A stretch of DNA of 64,000 bases. Origin: Acidobacteriota bacterium (lineage in GTDB: Bacteria; Acidobacteriota; Terriglobia; UBA7540). Positions 16,248-25,669 of the stretch are shown here, piece by piece (positions within the stretch are counted from its first letter, which is position 1; each line of letters opens with the position of its first letter). The stretch covers positions 24,038-88,037 of the forward strand of contig PLSX01000231.1 in the NCBI GenBank assembly GCA_003165315.1. Reading direction: 5' to 3'. The position numbers were made by a program, and so were the translations under genes. Below the pieces are notes generated by a model. That model had not been told where the DNA came from. It saw only the letters and a list, made by a program, of their open reading frames with translations, and did no database searches.

Positions 16248-18449
16248 TCAAAGGCTTTCCTTAAAGAACTCCACAATCCGCTGGTCGACATAGCTCCGTG
16301 GAGCGTCTCCCGTGAACCCATGTTTCTGCCCGGGCTGCAAGTGAAATTCGTACGGCTTGCCGGCATTGATCAGAGCGTTCAGAAAATTGATGGTGTTCTG
16401 CATATGCACGTTGTCATCGGAAGTTCCATGGATGATCAACAGTTTGGACTTCAAATTTGCCGCGGCCTCCAGCGGTGATGAGCTCTTATACCCCGCTGGA
16501 TCTTCCTTGGGCGTGCGCATATACCGTTCCGTATAGATGCTGTCGTAAAATTTCCAATCGGTCACCGGCGCCCCCGCCGAGCCGCACTTGAAAACGTCCG
16601 GTGCATGCGTCAGCGCGTAGAGCGTCATGTAGCCGCCATAAGACCAACCGCGAATACCGATTCGCGAGCCATCCACATAGGGCAGCGACTTCAGATAGTC
16701 GACGCCCGCCAGTTGATCCTCCAATTCATGCTTGCCCATGTTCTGAAAGATGGCGGTTTCCCAGGCGTGGCCGCGCCCCCATGAGCCACGATTATCAAGC
16801 GACCAGATCAAAAAGCCACTTTGGGTCAAAAGCTGTTGGTAGAGAATATGGTCGTCCCACCGATTCTGGATCAACTGCACGTGTGGCCCGCCATATACAT
16901 CCACTATCACGGGATATTTTTTCGCCGGGTCAAAGTCAGCGGGCTTCAGCAATCGGGCATATAAAGTTGACCCATCGGCGGACTTCAATTCCACATCCTG
17001 GCTCTTGCCCCAGGCATAGTCCGCCAGATGATTGACGGGGCCGTCCAGCGTAGCGGCTAGTGTTCCGTTGGAATCGAGGAGGCGGGTCACGGGGGGCTTC
17101 TCGGGAGTGGAGAAACGATCGATCAGGTAGCGGCCGTCGGGAGAGAGGTCAAGCGTGTGCGTTCCCGCCTCCTGAGAGATACGCTCCATGCCGCTACCAT
17201 CCAAATGGATGCGGTAGAGCTGACGCTCGCGCGGATCGGGGTAGGTGGAGGCGAAGTAAAGCCAGTTCTGCTGGGCATCCAATTGGATAAGGGGCGCGTC
17301 CTGAAAGATGGGGTTGTCCAGCATCCACGCGCCGCGGGTAATCTGCCGCTCCAGTTTTCCATCGGCGGTGTAGAGATAGACGTGCTGCCAACCATCTCGC
17401 TCCGAAACCCACAAGAATTCGCGGCCCCCTTTCAAGAATTTCGGCGGCTCGAGCAAATTTACCCAGTAAGGATCGTGCTCGACAAACAGCACGCGATCGG
17501 TCCCAAGCCGCGGCGACCAGCGATGTACAGCGACATCGGTCTGGGCGCGGTTAAGGGCCAGAAAGCAGACAGCTGCACCATCCGGCGTCCACGCAAAAGT
17601 AGGCCCAAAGTACTCCACATGCTTGCGGTCGAGGGCAAATGCGGCAGGCTTTGCCGTGGCATCATCGAGCGCCACCACGTGCATTGATGGCAGTGGATTG
17701 GGGTCGCCCGACTGCGGAAAACGCTCGTGAACCAGCCTGACGTGCGTGGCCAGATAATCAGTGATGGGATATTCGGGAACGGGGCCATCATCGAGCCGCA
17801 AATAGGCAATACACTTGCCGTCCGGCGACCATTCGTAAGCGCGCGCGGTGGAACGATTGGCCAGCTCCTCCTCGTAAACCCAATCCAGCCGGCCGTTGTA
17901 AACCGTGGCGCTGCCGTCGTGAGTCAGTTGCCGCACCACTCCAGTTTTGATCTCCACAATGAGAAGATTGTGATTCTTCACAAAGGCAACGCGGTCGCCC
18001 GATGGAGAGAAAGTGGGAACCTCTTTCAGGACGCCATCGTGGGTGAGCTTTCGAACCGCTGCGGTGCGGGGGTCGAGCAGCCACAGGTCATTCTCCCCTT
18101 CCAGCAAAATCGCGTCACCACGTGGAGACCACTGGTAGGAATTAAGGTCGAGCTTCTCCTTACCAACCACGGTTTGGAAAAGTGAGGTTGTCCCATGAGT
18201 CTCCAGATCGTATTCACAGAGCGTGGACACACCTCGCGGTCCGAGGGTCGGGCAAATTTCCGTCAGCTTCTTTCCACCCGGCCGCCAACTGAAAGCACTG
18301 ATGCTGGGTCCGAGGATGGTGGACGGATGAATGACCTCTTGCAGCGTCAAGGGCTTCTTGCCGTATGGCGTGTATGAGGTTTGTCCCACGCAGGGAACAG
18401 GCGAACAAACAAAAAAGATTCCCAGGATAAAAAGATGGGTGCGTTTCAA
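16248..18449 (-). CDS. Secreted dipeptidyl peptidase IV-like serine peptidase (family S9)
   Basis: Cleaves dipeptides from peptide amino ends, probably in the periplasm. The TTG start at 18449 sits 7 bases after AAGGAG and gives a clean signal peptide (THLFILGIFFVCSPVPCVG). A beta-propeller follows with DWVYEEEL, the double-Glu motif that anchors the substrate amino terminus in DPP-IV. The carboxyl alpha/beta-hydrolase has Ser603 in GWSYGGYM, Asp678 in GTSDDNVH and His710 in GQKHGF. The triad spacing closely follows human DPP-IV. 733 residues is the normal length. The upstream in-frame extension to 18623 lacks a ribosome site and is rejected. Confidence 0.93.
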   Translation of the reverse strand: MKRTHLFILGIFFVCSPVPCVGQTSYTPYGKKPLTLQEVIHPSTILGPSISAFSWRPGGKKLTEICPTLGPRGVSTLCEYDLETHGTTSLFQTVVGKEKLDLNSYQWSPRGDAILLEGENDLWLLDPRTAAVRKLTHDGVLKEVPTFSPSGDRVAFVKNHNLLIVEIKTGVVRQLTHDGSATVYNGRLDWVYEEELANRSTARAYEWSPDGKCIAYLRLDDGPVPEYPITDYLATHVRLVHERFPQSGDPNPLPSMHVVALDDATAKPAAFALDRKHVEYFGPTFAWTPDGAAVCFLALNRAQTDVAVHRWSPRLGTDRVLFVEHDPYWVNLLEPPKFLKGGREFLWVSERDGWQHVYLYTADGKLERQITRGAWMLDNPIFQDAPLIQLDAQQNWLYFASTYPDPRERQLYRIHLDGSGMERISQEAGTHTLDLSPDGRYLIDRFSTPEKPPVTRLLDSNGTLAATLDGPVNHLADYAWGKSQDVELKSADGSTLYARLLKPADFDPAKKYPVIVDVYGGPHVQLIQNRWDDHILYQQLLTQSGFLIWSLDNRGSWGRGHAWETAIFQNMGKHELEDQLAGVDYLKSLPYVDGSRIGIRGWSYGGYMTLYALTHAPDVFKCGSAGAPVTDWKFYDSIYTERYMRTPKEDPAGYKSSSPLEAAANLKSKLLIIHGTSDDNVHMQNTINFLNALINAGKPYEFHLQPGQKHGFTGDAPRSYVDQRIVEFFKESL

Positions 18450-18633
18450 AGTTAATCTCCTTCCATCCGAGCTCGACAGCTCTGGCCGTTGATGCCGCAT
18501 GAGCCCGCTGCCCATTCTAACCGGGATTTCCCACCAAAGATGATCTACATCCGGCCAAAATCGTTGAAAAGTCCAAATCTCCTGTCGGCAGGAAGGAGTC
18601 CTGCGGGTTTTCCGGCCACGCAATTCCCCGACC

Positions 18634-18664
18634 TTGATTGCGCCCGAAGGGGCCTGGGTATAAT
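18634..18664 (+). promoter_or_regulatory. Probable promoter of the Gfo/Idh/MocA gene
   Basis: Perfect -10 TATAAT at 18659-18664, with a -35-like TTGATT at 18634-18639; the 19-base spacer is long. The ATG is 22 bases past the -10 box, so the leader would be short. Confidence 0.5.
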
Positions 18665-18685
18665 GTTGACCGGGGGTGACAACTT

Positions 18686-19813
18686 ATGAAGAAAGCGTTC
18701 CGGCAATTCAGCATTCTCCGGCCAGCGGTCTGTGCGTTTGTTTTTCTATTTTCGCTCAACGCCACGGGAGCGGATGCACCCATCCGCGTCGCCATTGTTG
18801 GACTCGTTCACGGTCACGTGGGGGGATTTCTGCGCGTTCTGCCGGGGAACGAGAGCGCCACGCTGGTAGCCATTGTTGAGCCGCAGGAAGCACTGGCCCG
18901 GCAGTATGCCTCCCGCTTTCACCTCGATTCCAAACTGTTCTACACCGACCTTGAGCAGATGCTCAACGAGCAGCACCCGGACGCTGTTCTGGTCTACACC
19001 ACCATTGCGGACCACCGGAAGGTGATTGAGATTGCCGCACGCCACGGAGTGAATTCCATGGTGGAAAAGCCGCTCTGCACGACCATGGCGGATGCGCTGG
19101 CAATCCGTTCCGCCGCCCGTGAGCATCATGTTCAGGTGCTGGTGAATTATGAAACAACCTGGTATTCAAGCAATCAGGAAGCTTTTGCGGAAGCAGGCCA
19201 AGGCAAGCTGGGCGATATTCGCAAAGTGGTGGTTCACGATGGGCACGAGGGCCCCAAGGAGATCGGCGTGGGGCCGGAATGGCTGCCTTGGCTCACCGAC
19301 CCCGTCCTGAATGGCGCGGGCGCGTTATTTGACTTTGGCTGCTACGGAGCCGATCTGGTGACGGTGTTGATGCATGGACAGGCCCCCATCAGCGTAACCG
19401 CCGTGGCGCAAACCGATAAGCCTGAAATTTATCCCAGGGTGGAGGATGACGCAACTCTGATCTTGCGCTATCCCAAGGCGCAAGCCGTGCTGATGCCTTC
19501 GTGGAACTGGTCGTTTTCACGAAAGGACATGGAAGTCTACGGAAACGGCGGTTACGCCATAACCGTCGGCTCCCATGAACTGCGCGTCCGCTACCGCGGC
19601 CAGGAGACGGAGTTGCAGATTACGGCCCCTCCCTTATCGAAGCCGGAGAGCGATTCGTTGGACTACCTTGCCGCGGTACTTCACGGCAGCATTAATCCAG
19701 CTGGCGACCTCTCTTCTCTCGACACAAACATGGTCGTGATGCAGATCCTTGACGCAGGACTCCGGTCAGCCCAAACGGGGCGAACCGTATCGATAACGCC
19801 GCTACCTCACTAG
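18686..19813 (+). CDS. Exported Gfo/Idh/MocA-family oxidoreductase
   Basis: An NAD(P)-dependent sugar or inositol dehydrogenase fold of 375 residues, preceded by a signal peptide (RPAVCAFVFLFSLNATGAD, cut near residue 30). The Rossmann fold starts VAIVGLVHGHVGGFL, where the usual GxGxxG is GLVHGH; the family EKP motif is VEKPL. The carboxyl domain holds the DFGCYGAD segment in place of the usual G(x)H. Exported members are known to be common in Acidobacteriota and Bacteroidota, where NAD is thought to be folded in before Tat or other export; here I see no twin-arginine. The substrate is unknown. Confidence 0.85.
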   Translation: MKKAFRQFSILRPAVCAFVFLFSLNATGADAPIRVAIVGLVHGHVGGFLRVLPGNESATLVAIVEPQEALARQYASRFHLDSKLFYTDLEQMLNEQHPDAVLVYTTIADHRKVIEIAARHGVNSMVEKPLCTTMADALAIRSAAREHHVQVLVNYETTWYSSNQEAFAEAGQGKLGDIRKVVVHDGHEGPKEIGVGPEWLPWLTDPVLNGAGALFDFGCYGADLVTVLMHGQAPISVTAVAQTDKPEIYPRVEDDATLILRYPKAQAVLMPSWNWSFSRKDMEVYGNGGYAITVGSHELRVRYRGQETELQITAPPLSKPESDSLDYLAAVLHGSINPAGDLSSLDTNMVVMQILDAGLRSAQTGRTVSITPLPH

Positions 19814-19842
19814 AACAAATCGGGACGAAAGGGGCATGACCC

Positions 19843-20919
19843 TCACTTCGCCAAAACCGGGCAATTCCCTGCCTCGTCGCGCACCCGCAGCCAGGTGGCG
19901 GGGGGAATTTTGAGGAACAGGTCCACAATGTGCGGGTCAAATTGCCTGCCACTCCAGCGCTGAACTTCCTTCCGGGCGGCTTCAAAACCCGGGCCTTTGC
20001 GATAGCTGCGATCGCTGGTCATGGCGTCCAGCGTATCGGCCACGGTAAACAGGCGCGCCCCCAGAGGAATTTCAGCACCTTTGAGTCCGTCCGGATAGCC
20101 CGTGCCATCGTAGCGTTCGTGGTGGTGCCGAACGACGGCGCTGGCCGGACGCAAAAAGGGAACGCGCTTCAGAATATCGTCGCCAGCCACGGGGTGCCTG
20201 CGCATCTCCATCCATTCATCCGCGGTCAGCTTGGCAGGCTTCAGCAGAATGGCATCGGCAACGGAAATCTTGCCAATATCGTGCAGCAGGGCGCCTTGTT
20301 CGAGGGAGGGCAAAAGCGCCGGGGGAAAGCCCGCCCGCCTCGCAAGGTAGCGCGTGTAGGCGCGGACGCGCAAGGAGTGGGAAAACGTCTCGTGCTCGCG
20401 CGAGTCGAGCGCCGCCACCAGGGCTTCAAGCGTCATCTGGTAGTTGGATTCCAATTCGCTCAGCGCCACCTCCAGTTCGTGGGTGCGGCGCTGAATGCTG
20501 GTTTCCAGCGACCCTTTGTAAGCCCGCGCCTGCCGCAAGCTCAACAGGCGCTCAAATGTGCGGGTCACCGAGCGGGTGATCTCTTCCGCCGTAAGAGGCT
20601 TCAGGAGGAAGTCGGAAGCTTGCAGGCGGAGCGCCAGAATGACCGTCTCGACCTGGATCTCTCCTGTCACCAGGATGAAGCCAACGTCCCACCGGGTTTG
20701 TTGCGCCATGGAAAGAAGGTCCAAGCCGGAGGCGCCGGGCATCCAGACGTCGCAGACAATGATGTCAAAATCGCCGCTCTCAATCGATTCCAATGCTAGG
20801 GCGGCATCGCCCGCCTCGGCCACACGGGCGGCGTTTTCTTTCAGCACCTCGCGGAAGAAGAAACGCACTGCGGCGTCGTCGTCAACCACAAGGACTTTTG
20901 GAAGTGATTGGTTTATCAT
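19843..20919 (-). CDS. Response regulator with HD-GYP c-di-GMP phosphodiesterase domain
   Basis: A receiver domain (about 7-125; acidic pair in VVDDD, phospho-acceptor Asp57 in IIVCDVW, Lys in LLKPL) is joined by a coiled linker (125-165) to an HD-GYP domain. The catalytic features are all present: HDIGKI (213-218), HHHERYDGTGYPDG (265-278). It probably degrades c-di-GMP when phosphorylated, which would favour motility. It is divergent from the OmpR-type regulator and the flagellar block. The start ATG 20919 is 12 bases after AGGAAA. The receiver and HD-GYP order is that of RpfG-type proteins. Confidence 0.93.
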   Translation of the reverse strand: MINQSLPKVLVVDDDAAVRFFFREVLKENAARVAEAGDAALALESIESGDFDIIVCDVWMPGASGLDLLSMAQQTRWDVGFILVTGEIQVETVILALRLQASDFLLKPLTAEEITRSVTRTFERLLSLRQARAYKGSLETSIQRRTHELEVALSELESNYQMTLEALVAALDSREHETFSHSLRVRAYTRYLARRAGFPPALLPSLEQGALLHDIGKISVADAILLKPAKLTADEWMEMRRHPVAGDDILKRVPFLRPASAVVRHHHERYDGTGYPDGLKGAEIPLGARLFTVADTLDAMTSDRSYRKGPGFEAARKEVQRWSGRQFDPHIVDLFLKIPPATWLRVRDEAGNCPVLAK

Positions 20920-21235
20920 AATTTTTCCTGGCGCATAGCTCCACCCGACTGGGGTCAGCGCGGTGTCTTTGGCCCCCCGAGAGTCCTAACACTAGGTTCA
21001 ATCGGCCCCCCTTCCAATTATCTTTAGCTACACACTGACTACTGAAAGCTGAGAACGGAAGACATCTTCGTTGAGATTTCCTCATCCTCCGGGCAATTCC
21101 TGCCGAAATAAGGTGTGATTAATGAAGGCGAGACCTTCATGAGAGAGTCGAGACCAGAGCGGGAACCAAATTTCGCCTCTCTATCCTAATGCCAGCAGGG
21201 CCAGACATAGTTTGGTCCACGGAAAAGGTGAGAAG
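20920..21235. other. Divergent promoter region, HD-GYP gene and OmpR-type regulator
   Basis: 316 bases. One AGCTGA-word patch (21028-21060, ACTGACTACTGAAAGCTGAGAACGG split) is visible. No clear -35/-10 pairs found in either direction. Confidence 0.4.
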
Positions 21236-21910
21236 ATGCGAGTCCTCATTGCGGAAGATGACAAACCGGTGGCGAGTTTCGTGCAGAAGGGGCTGGAAGC
21301 CGAGCAATACGCCGTGGACATTGCCCAGGACGGTGATGAGGCACAGTTCATGGTGAGCCAATTTGATTATGACGTGGCGGTGCTCGATCTTACCCTGCCG
21401 CGCATCGATGGATTGGATGTGCTCAAGCATATTCGTGAATCCAAACCGGCGATGCCCGTGCTCATTCTAACCGGCCGCAACCGCGTGGAAGACCGGGTGA
21501 AGGGTTTGGACCTGGGGGCCGACGACTACCTGACCAAGCCTTTTTCCTTTACCGAACTTTCCGCCCGGGTTCGGGCCCTCTTGCGGCGCTCATCCATGCC
21601 GGCGGAAGTCATGCTGCGGGTTGCCGACCTGGAATTGAACCGGGTGGAAAGGGTCGTGAAGCGCGCCGGCAATGCCATCGAAATGACCCCAAAGGAGTTC
21701 TCCCTGCTGGAATACCTCATGCGGAACGTCGGCCGTTGTGTAACGCGCGCCATGATCATTGAACACGTCTGGAACCTCTCCTTTGACACCATGACCAACG
21801 TCGTGGATGTCTACATCAACTATGTGCGGAAGAAGGTGGACCAGAATTTTGAGCGCAAACTGATTCACACCATTCGGGGCGTCGGCTATCAAATTGGGGA
21901 AGAGGCCTGA
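21236..21910 (+). CDS. OmpR/PhoB-type response regulator
   Basis: 224 residues: a receiver with AEDD (acidic pair), AVLDLTLPRIDG (phospho-Asp), LILTGRN (Thr) and YLTKPF (Lys), then a winged helix with LSLLEYLMRN-like helix and VVDVYINYVRKKVD / IHTIRGVGYQIG. All phosphotransfer residues are present. Start ATG 21236 with AAGGTGAG just upstream. Its partner is not obvious: the next gene is a degenerate kinase-fold protein that could pass phosphate to it. Confidence 0.92.
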   Translation: MRVLIAEDDKPVASFVQKGLEAEQYAVDIAQDGDEAQFMVSQFDYDVAVLDLTLPRIDGLDVLKHIRESKPAMPVLILTGRNRVEDRVKGLDLGADDYLTKPFSFTELSARVRALLRRSSMPAEVMLRVADLELNRVERVVKRAGNAIEMTPKEFSLLEYLMRNVGRCVTRAMIIEHVWNLSFDTMTNVVDVYINYVRKKVDQNFERKLIHTIRGVGYQIGEEA

Positions 21911-22025
21911 GGGGAACAAGAAGGCAGTAGGCAGAATGTGATTAGCAGCAATCGGTTAATCGGGAGAGCGAGAGATTAGTCGATCGGCTGACGATTCGAT
22001 CACGGCATGGTCGCGGGGTGGAAAA

Positions 22026-22862
22026 ATGGATGAAAGAGAGCAGATTTTGAGTCACCTGAAACCACTTGAGGAAATTCAGTCTGAAGGGGAGTCCGGTTCT
22101 TCCTGCTCACCCGATCGCCAGGCCGCACGAACACTCGAAGCACCAATCTGTTCCCCCGATCACCCCCTTACTCGATTGCCTGGTTCAGAGAAGTGCCGTG
22201 AATGCCTGGCAGCGATGGCTCATCGTCTGGCCCAGCCCATGACTGCGCTGCGCGGCGGCATTGAGTTGGGGCTGATGGGAAAACGCACTTTGGCGGACTA
22301 CCGGACACTGCTGGAACAATCTCTGCAACTTGCCGATGGCATTGTGCAAATGATCGTTTCGCTGCGTGACCTCAGTGAGGCAGGTGCGCCTGGTGGCACA
22401 CCTGAGAGCTTCTCTCTTGAAACCGCGGTCACGAAGGTCCTGGCGGAAATGGAAGTGCTGGCTCAATCCAGGAATCTCCACTTACAACTCGATGCCAGAG
22501 AGGCGGCGAAGGTCTGCACCGACCCCATACGTTTGAGTGAAGCGCTCCAAAGCCTCCTCGCCTGGATCATCCAGAGCAGTGCTGGCGGCGGCGCCATTGC
22601 GTTGAAACTTTCGACAACGGAGGGGATTGCCAGGGTATTCCTCTCACCTCCGCGCTTGGATTTGCAATACCTTCAGATCAAAATGCTTGAGGACATTGCC
22701 ACACCGGGCTTGCTCTTTTCCCATGCCTCGAAGAACGGTGCCCTGGGATGGGCCATCCATCAGCGACTGCTGGACGGATTAGGAGGCAAGTTGGAAATGC
22801 TCACTGAAGGTCCGGACGCCGGGTGCATTTGCATCAGTCTCCCCATGGCGCAAGCGGACTGA
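22026..22862 (+). CDS. Degenerate histidine-kinase-fold protein, possible ChpT-like phosphotransferase
   Basis: A 278-residue soluble protein. A HisKA-like helix pair has MAHRLAQPMTALRGGIELGL (His66) followed by a second helix LLEQSLQLADGIVQMIV. The phospho-acceptor His is kept, but the next residue is Arg where kinases have Glu/Asp. The following ATPase-like domain lacks the N box (LLAWIIQSSA), lacks DxGxG and has GALGWAI in place of the GLGL lid. It therefore probably cannot bind ATP. Kept His plus dead ATPase fold is the pattern of ChpT-type histidine phosphotransferases; a dead kinase is the alternative. No sensor domain. The neighbours are an OmpR regulator upstream and flagellar regulators downstream. 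Confidence 0.6.
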   Translation: MDEREQILSHLKPLEEIQSEGESGSSCSPDRQAARTLEAPICSPDHPLTRLPGSEKCRECLAAMAHRLAQPMTALRGGIELGLMGKRTLADYRTLLEQSLQLADGIVQMIVSLRDLSEAGAPGGTPESFSLETAVTKVLAEMEVLAQSRNLHLQLDAREAAKVCTDPIRLSEALQSLLAWIIQSSAGGGAIALKLSTTEGIARVFLSPPRLDLQYLQIKMLEDIATPGLLFSHASKNGALGWAIHQRLLDGLGGKLEMLTEGPDAGCICISLPMAQAD

Positions 22863-23025
22863 GGTAAGAAAGCTCTCATGAAATTCCTTTTTCAAAGCCG
22901 ATAACTCGGGGAACGGACCCCGATGTTGAATTCTTCTGTCCTTTCAAATTGGAGCAATCTAACCCTGGCTTAATCCCCATTTAAGAACACCGTGACAGAA
23001 ATAGACTCTACCCGACGAGGAAATG

Positions 23026-24264
23026 ATGACCACCAGCACCCTCCATGCCATCCGCAAAACCCACCTTTCCACCATCATCGCCAGCCCCAGCGCCGTTTTT
23101 CGAGAGCAGGTGTTGCAAGAACTCGCCGCGCGCAATTGCTGCGCGGAAGAAGCCTTCGGTGGGGCGGAAGCGCTGGCAATGGTGGAGGAGGGCGATTGCC
23201 GAACCTTGTTGCTTGATCAGTTTCTGCCTGACCTGGATGTGGCGGAACTGGTCGGAATCATCCGTGCCCGCCATCCCCAGGTTGAAATTCAGGTGCTCGA
23301 CTCCCAGGCAGGATACAAAGCCGTTGTGGACTGCAAGGAATTACCATCCGACTCAAGCAAGTTGTTTCACCTGCTACAGAATTCCCGCGAGCCACGCATC
23401 CCCGTGGAACTGGCAGACCCGATGCCGCAGCCAATGCCCGGGCCCCCGGCCTTGTCAGGTGACATCGATCCACTGCCCGGAATGACGGGCTGCAGCGCCT
23501 CCATGCGACGGGTATATCGTCTGGCCCGGCTTGTCGCCCCGCGGCAAACCACCGTCCTGCTGACTGGCGAGACTGGTACCGGCAAGGAACTGGTGGCACG
23601 GGCGTTGCACGTCTTGAGTCCGCGGCGGGAGCACCCCTTCGTGGTCATCAATTGCGCCGCCATCCCAGAACCTCTGCTGGAAGCAGAACTGTTCGGCTAC
23701 AACCGCGGTGCATTCACGGGCGCCTTCCAGTCCCGCATGGGGCGCATTCAGATGGCGAATACCGGTACGGTTCTGCTCGACGAAGTGGGCGACCTTCCCC
23801 TCTCGATGCAAGCCAAGTTCCTGCGTTTCTTGCAGGAAGGCGAGGTGCAGCGGCTGGGTAATTCCGATCCCCTGCGGATCGACGCCCGCGTTATCGCCGC
23901 CACCAACGCCAATCTTCCCCGCATGGTCAAGGAAGGACGCTTCCGCGACGACCTCTATTACCGGCTGGCGGTTTTCCCACTCGAAATCGATCCGTTGCGC
24001 CTGCGACGGGAAGATATCGTCCCCCTGGCTGAGCGCTTCCTCAATATCTTCTCCCAGGAGGCGCACGTGCCCACAAAGACATTTTCGCCGGTGGCCGCTC
24101 GTGCGCTCGAACAGTATCCGTGGCCGGGAAATGTGCGAGAACTACGGCAGGTGATTGAGCGAGCTTTCATCCTGGCGGAAGACGAGCGGGAGCTTCAGGC
24201 CCGGCATTTTCCATGGGGAATGGGAGAGCTTTCTTCTGAGAGAAATTTTAGGACCGCGGGCTAA
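23026..24264 (+). CDS. Sigma-54 activator with pseudo-receiver and no DNA-binding domain (FlgR-like)
   Basis: 412 residues. An amino-terminal receiver-like domain (about 15-120) lacks the acidic pair (IIASPS), the Thr and the Lys, keeping one Asp (LLLDQF). A full AAA+ sigma-54 domain follows: GETGTGKE near 182, GAFTGA near 229 (the loop that contacts sigma-54), LLDEVGDLPL, and the Arg-finger region FRDDLYYRLAVFPLEIDPLR. The protein ends about 25 residues after PWPGNVRELRQVIERA, so the Fis-type helix-turn-helix is missing. Helicobacter FlgR is a known precedent for flagellar activation from solution. ATG 23026 has better spacing to GAGGAA than ATG 23023. It leads the flagellar regulatory genes. 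Confidence 0.85.
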   Translation: MTTSTLHAIRKTHLSTIIASPSAVFREQVLQELAARNCCAEEAFGGAEALAMVEEGDCRTLLLDQFLPDLDVAELVGIIRARHPQVEIQVLDSQAGYKAVVDCKELPSDSSKLFHLLQNSREPRIPVELADPMPQPMPGPPALSGDIDPLPGMTGCSASMRRVYRLARLVAPRQTTVLLTGETGTGKELVARALHVLSPRREHPFVVINCAAIPEPLLEAELFGYNRGAFTGAFQSRMGRIQMANTGTVLLDEVGDLPLSMQAKFLRFLQEGEVQRLGNSDPLRIDARVIAATNANLPRMVKEGRFRDDLYYRLAVFPLEIDPLRLRREDIVPLAERFLNIFSQEAHVPTKTFSPVAARALEQYPWPGNVRELRQVIERAFILAEDERELQARHFPWGMGELSSERNFRTAG

Positions 24265-24299
24265 AGTTGGCCCCGCCCGTGCTTTCAAGGCTAGTTGCC

Positions 24300-25589
24300 A
24301 TGCAAACATTGCCCGTTGATCGGCAAAAAAAGCTCGCTCCCGCAGCAGGTTCCACCCGCTCGACACGGCGTGCCTTGGCGGCTGCATTTGTTTCCTTTAA
24401 TCAGACCGCCGGAGCGCTCGAGACCACGTACACCAAGCTGCAATCGGAGGTCGGACGGCTGCGGCACGAGCTTGAGGACAAAAATCGAAGCTTGGCACAA
24501 AGTCTGGAAGAAAACCAGCGGGTGCGCACAGATCTGGCCAGAATCGTGGAAGGCTTGCCATGTGGCGTCCTGGTGTTCGATGGGGGAATGAATTTGCGCA
24601 TGATCAACCCGGCTGCGAGTCGTTTGCTCAACTCCAGCGATGAGGAGTCCACCTCTCGGGAAACCTCGACACCTCAATTATTGGGTTCTCTGCTTGCGGC
24701 GATTCCCCGGGAAGATTTCAGCCACGAACAGGAATGGATTGTTGACGGTTCGCGTGGTGAACGAACTTTGGGCGTGACGCGCGCGTGGTTCCAAACCAAA
24801 GAGTCGGGCGGCGACTCCATTCTCATCCTGCGCGATCTGACCGAGGCCAAGCAACTTGAACGCGAGCGTGAAGTGTCGCGCCGATCACAGGCGCTCGCAG
24901 ATGTGGCCACGCTGCTCGCCCACGAAGTTCGAAATCCACTGGGAAGTTTGGAACTTTTTGCCGGTCTTCTGGCAGACGCATTGGCTGACCAGAAGGAGTT
25001 GCAGCCCTGGATCAGTCACGTTCAGGCAGGATTGCGTTCTCTGGCCGCGACAGTGAACAATGTCCTGCAATTTCACAGTCAGCCGTCCCCGCAGCTTCTT
25101 CCCATGGACCTTCGGCGGCTGGTGGGGGAGACGGTGGAATTCCTACATCCGTTGGCGCGCCAAAAAGAGATGCACATTAAGTGGCTGGCCCCGAAGTCCC
25201 CTGTCTGCATCCTTGCCGACCCCTCACGGCTCCAGCAGGCATTCTTCAATCTGGCGCTTAATGCTTTTCGGGCGATGAAGCCCGGCGGCACGCTCTCCGT
25301 CAGCATCATCGCGAGCGAAGAAGATTCATCTCCCACGATAGCCATGGCTTTTGCGGATCAGGGAACGGGAATCCGGGCAGAGAACCTGGAGAGGATCTTT
25401 GAGCCAGGGTTCACCACGCAAAGCAGCAGCCCGGGGTTAGGCTTGGCAGTCGCGCGCAAGGTGATCGAACAACATGGCGGCACGGTTCTGGTTGAAAGCC
25501 AGGAGGGAAGAGGAACGACATTTACATTGACCCTTCCCCTGGCTAAGCAAGGAATGATGGGGGGATCCGGCGGTCGATTGAGCGGGTGA
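24300..25589 (+). CDS. PAS-containing cytoplasmic sensor histidine kinase (FlrB/FlgS-like)
   Basis: About 429 residues with no membrane segment. A coiled coil (about 30-80, LQSEVGRLRHELEDKNRSL) leads to a PAS domain (GLPCGVLVFDGGMNLRMINPAA), then HisKA with LLAHEVRNPLGSLELF and an ATPase domain with NLALNAFRAMKPGG (N box), FADQGTGI (G1), FEPGFTT (F box) and GLGLAVARKV (G2). All kinase motifs are complete. Start: ATG 24300 preceded by AAGG; an in-frame TTG at 24267 is possible. It lies between two sigma-54 activators and 80 bases before the one with a complete receiver, its likely partner. Confidence 0.88.
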   Translation: MQTLPVDRQKKLAPAAGSTRSTRRALAAAFVSFNQTAGALETTYTKLQSEVGRLRHELEDKNRSLAQSLEENQRVRTDLARIVEGLPCGVLVFDGGMNLRMINPAASRLLNSSDEESTSRETSTPQLLGSLLAAIPREDFSHEQEWIVDGSRGERTLGVTRAWFQTKESGGDSILILRDLTEAKQLEREREVSRRSQALADVATLLAHEVRNPLGSLELFAGLLADALADQKELQPWISHVQAGLRSLAATVNNVLQFHSQPSPQLLPMDLRRLVGETVEFLHPLARQKEMHIKWLAPKSPVCILADPSRLQQAFFNLALNAFRAMKPGGTLSVSIIASEEDSSPTIAMAFADQGTGIRAENLERIFEPGFTTQSSSPGLGLAVARKVIEQHGGTVLVESQEGRGTTFTLTLPLAKQGMMGGSGGRLSG

Positions 25590-25669
25590 ACAAAAGGCAA
25601 TTCCCACTGGGGTGAGCTGTTGTTTGACCGATTGCCGACCAACCGGCCACAGGATCGAAAGGTGGAAGG

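Noticed and set aside
16248-18623. Longer start for the DPP-IV-like gene at 18623
   Set aside because: The added 58 residues are not a signal peptide; TTG 18449 has an ideal ribosome site directly before one.
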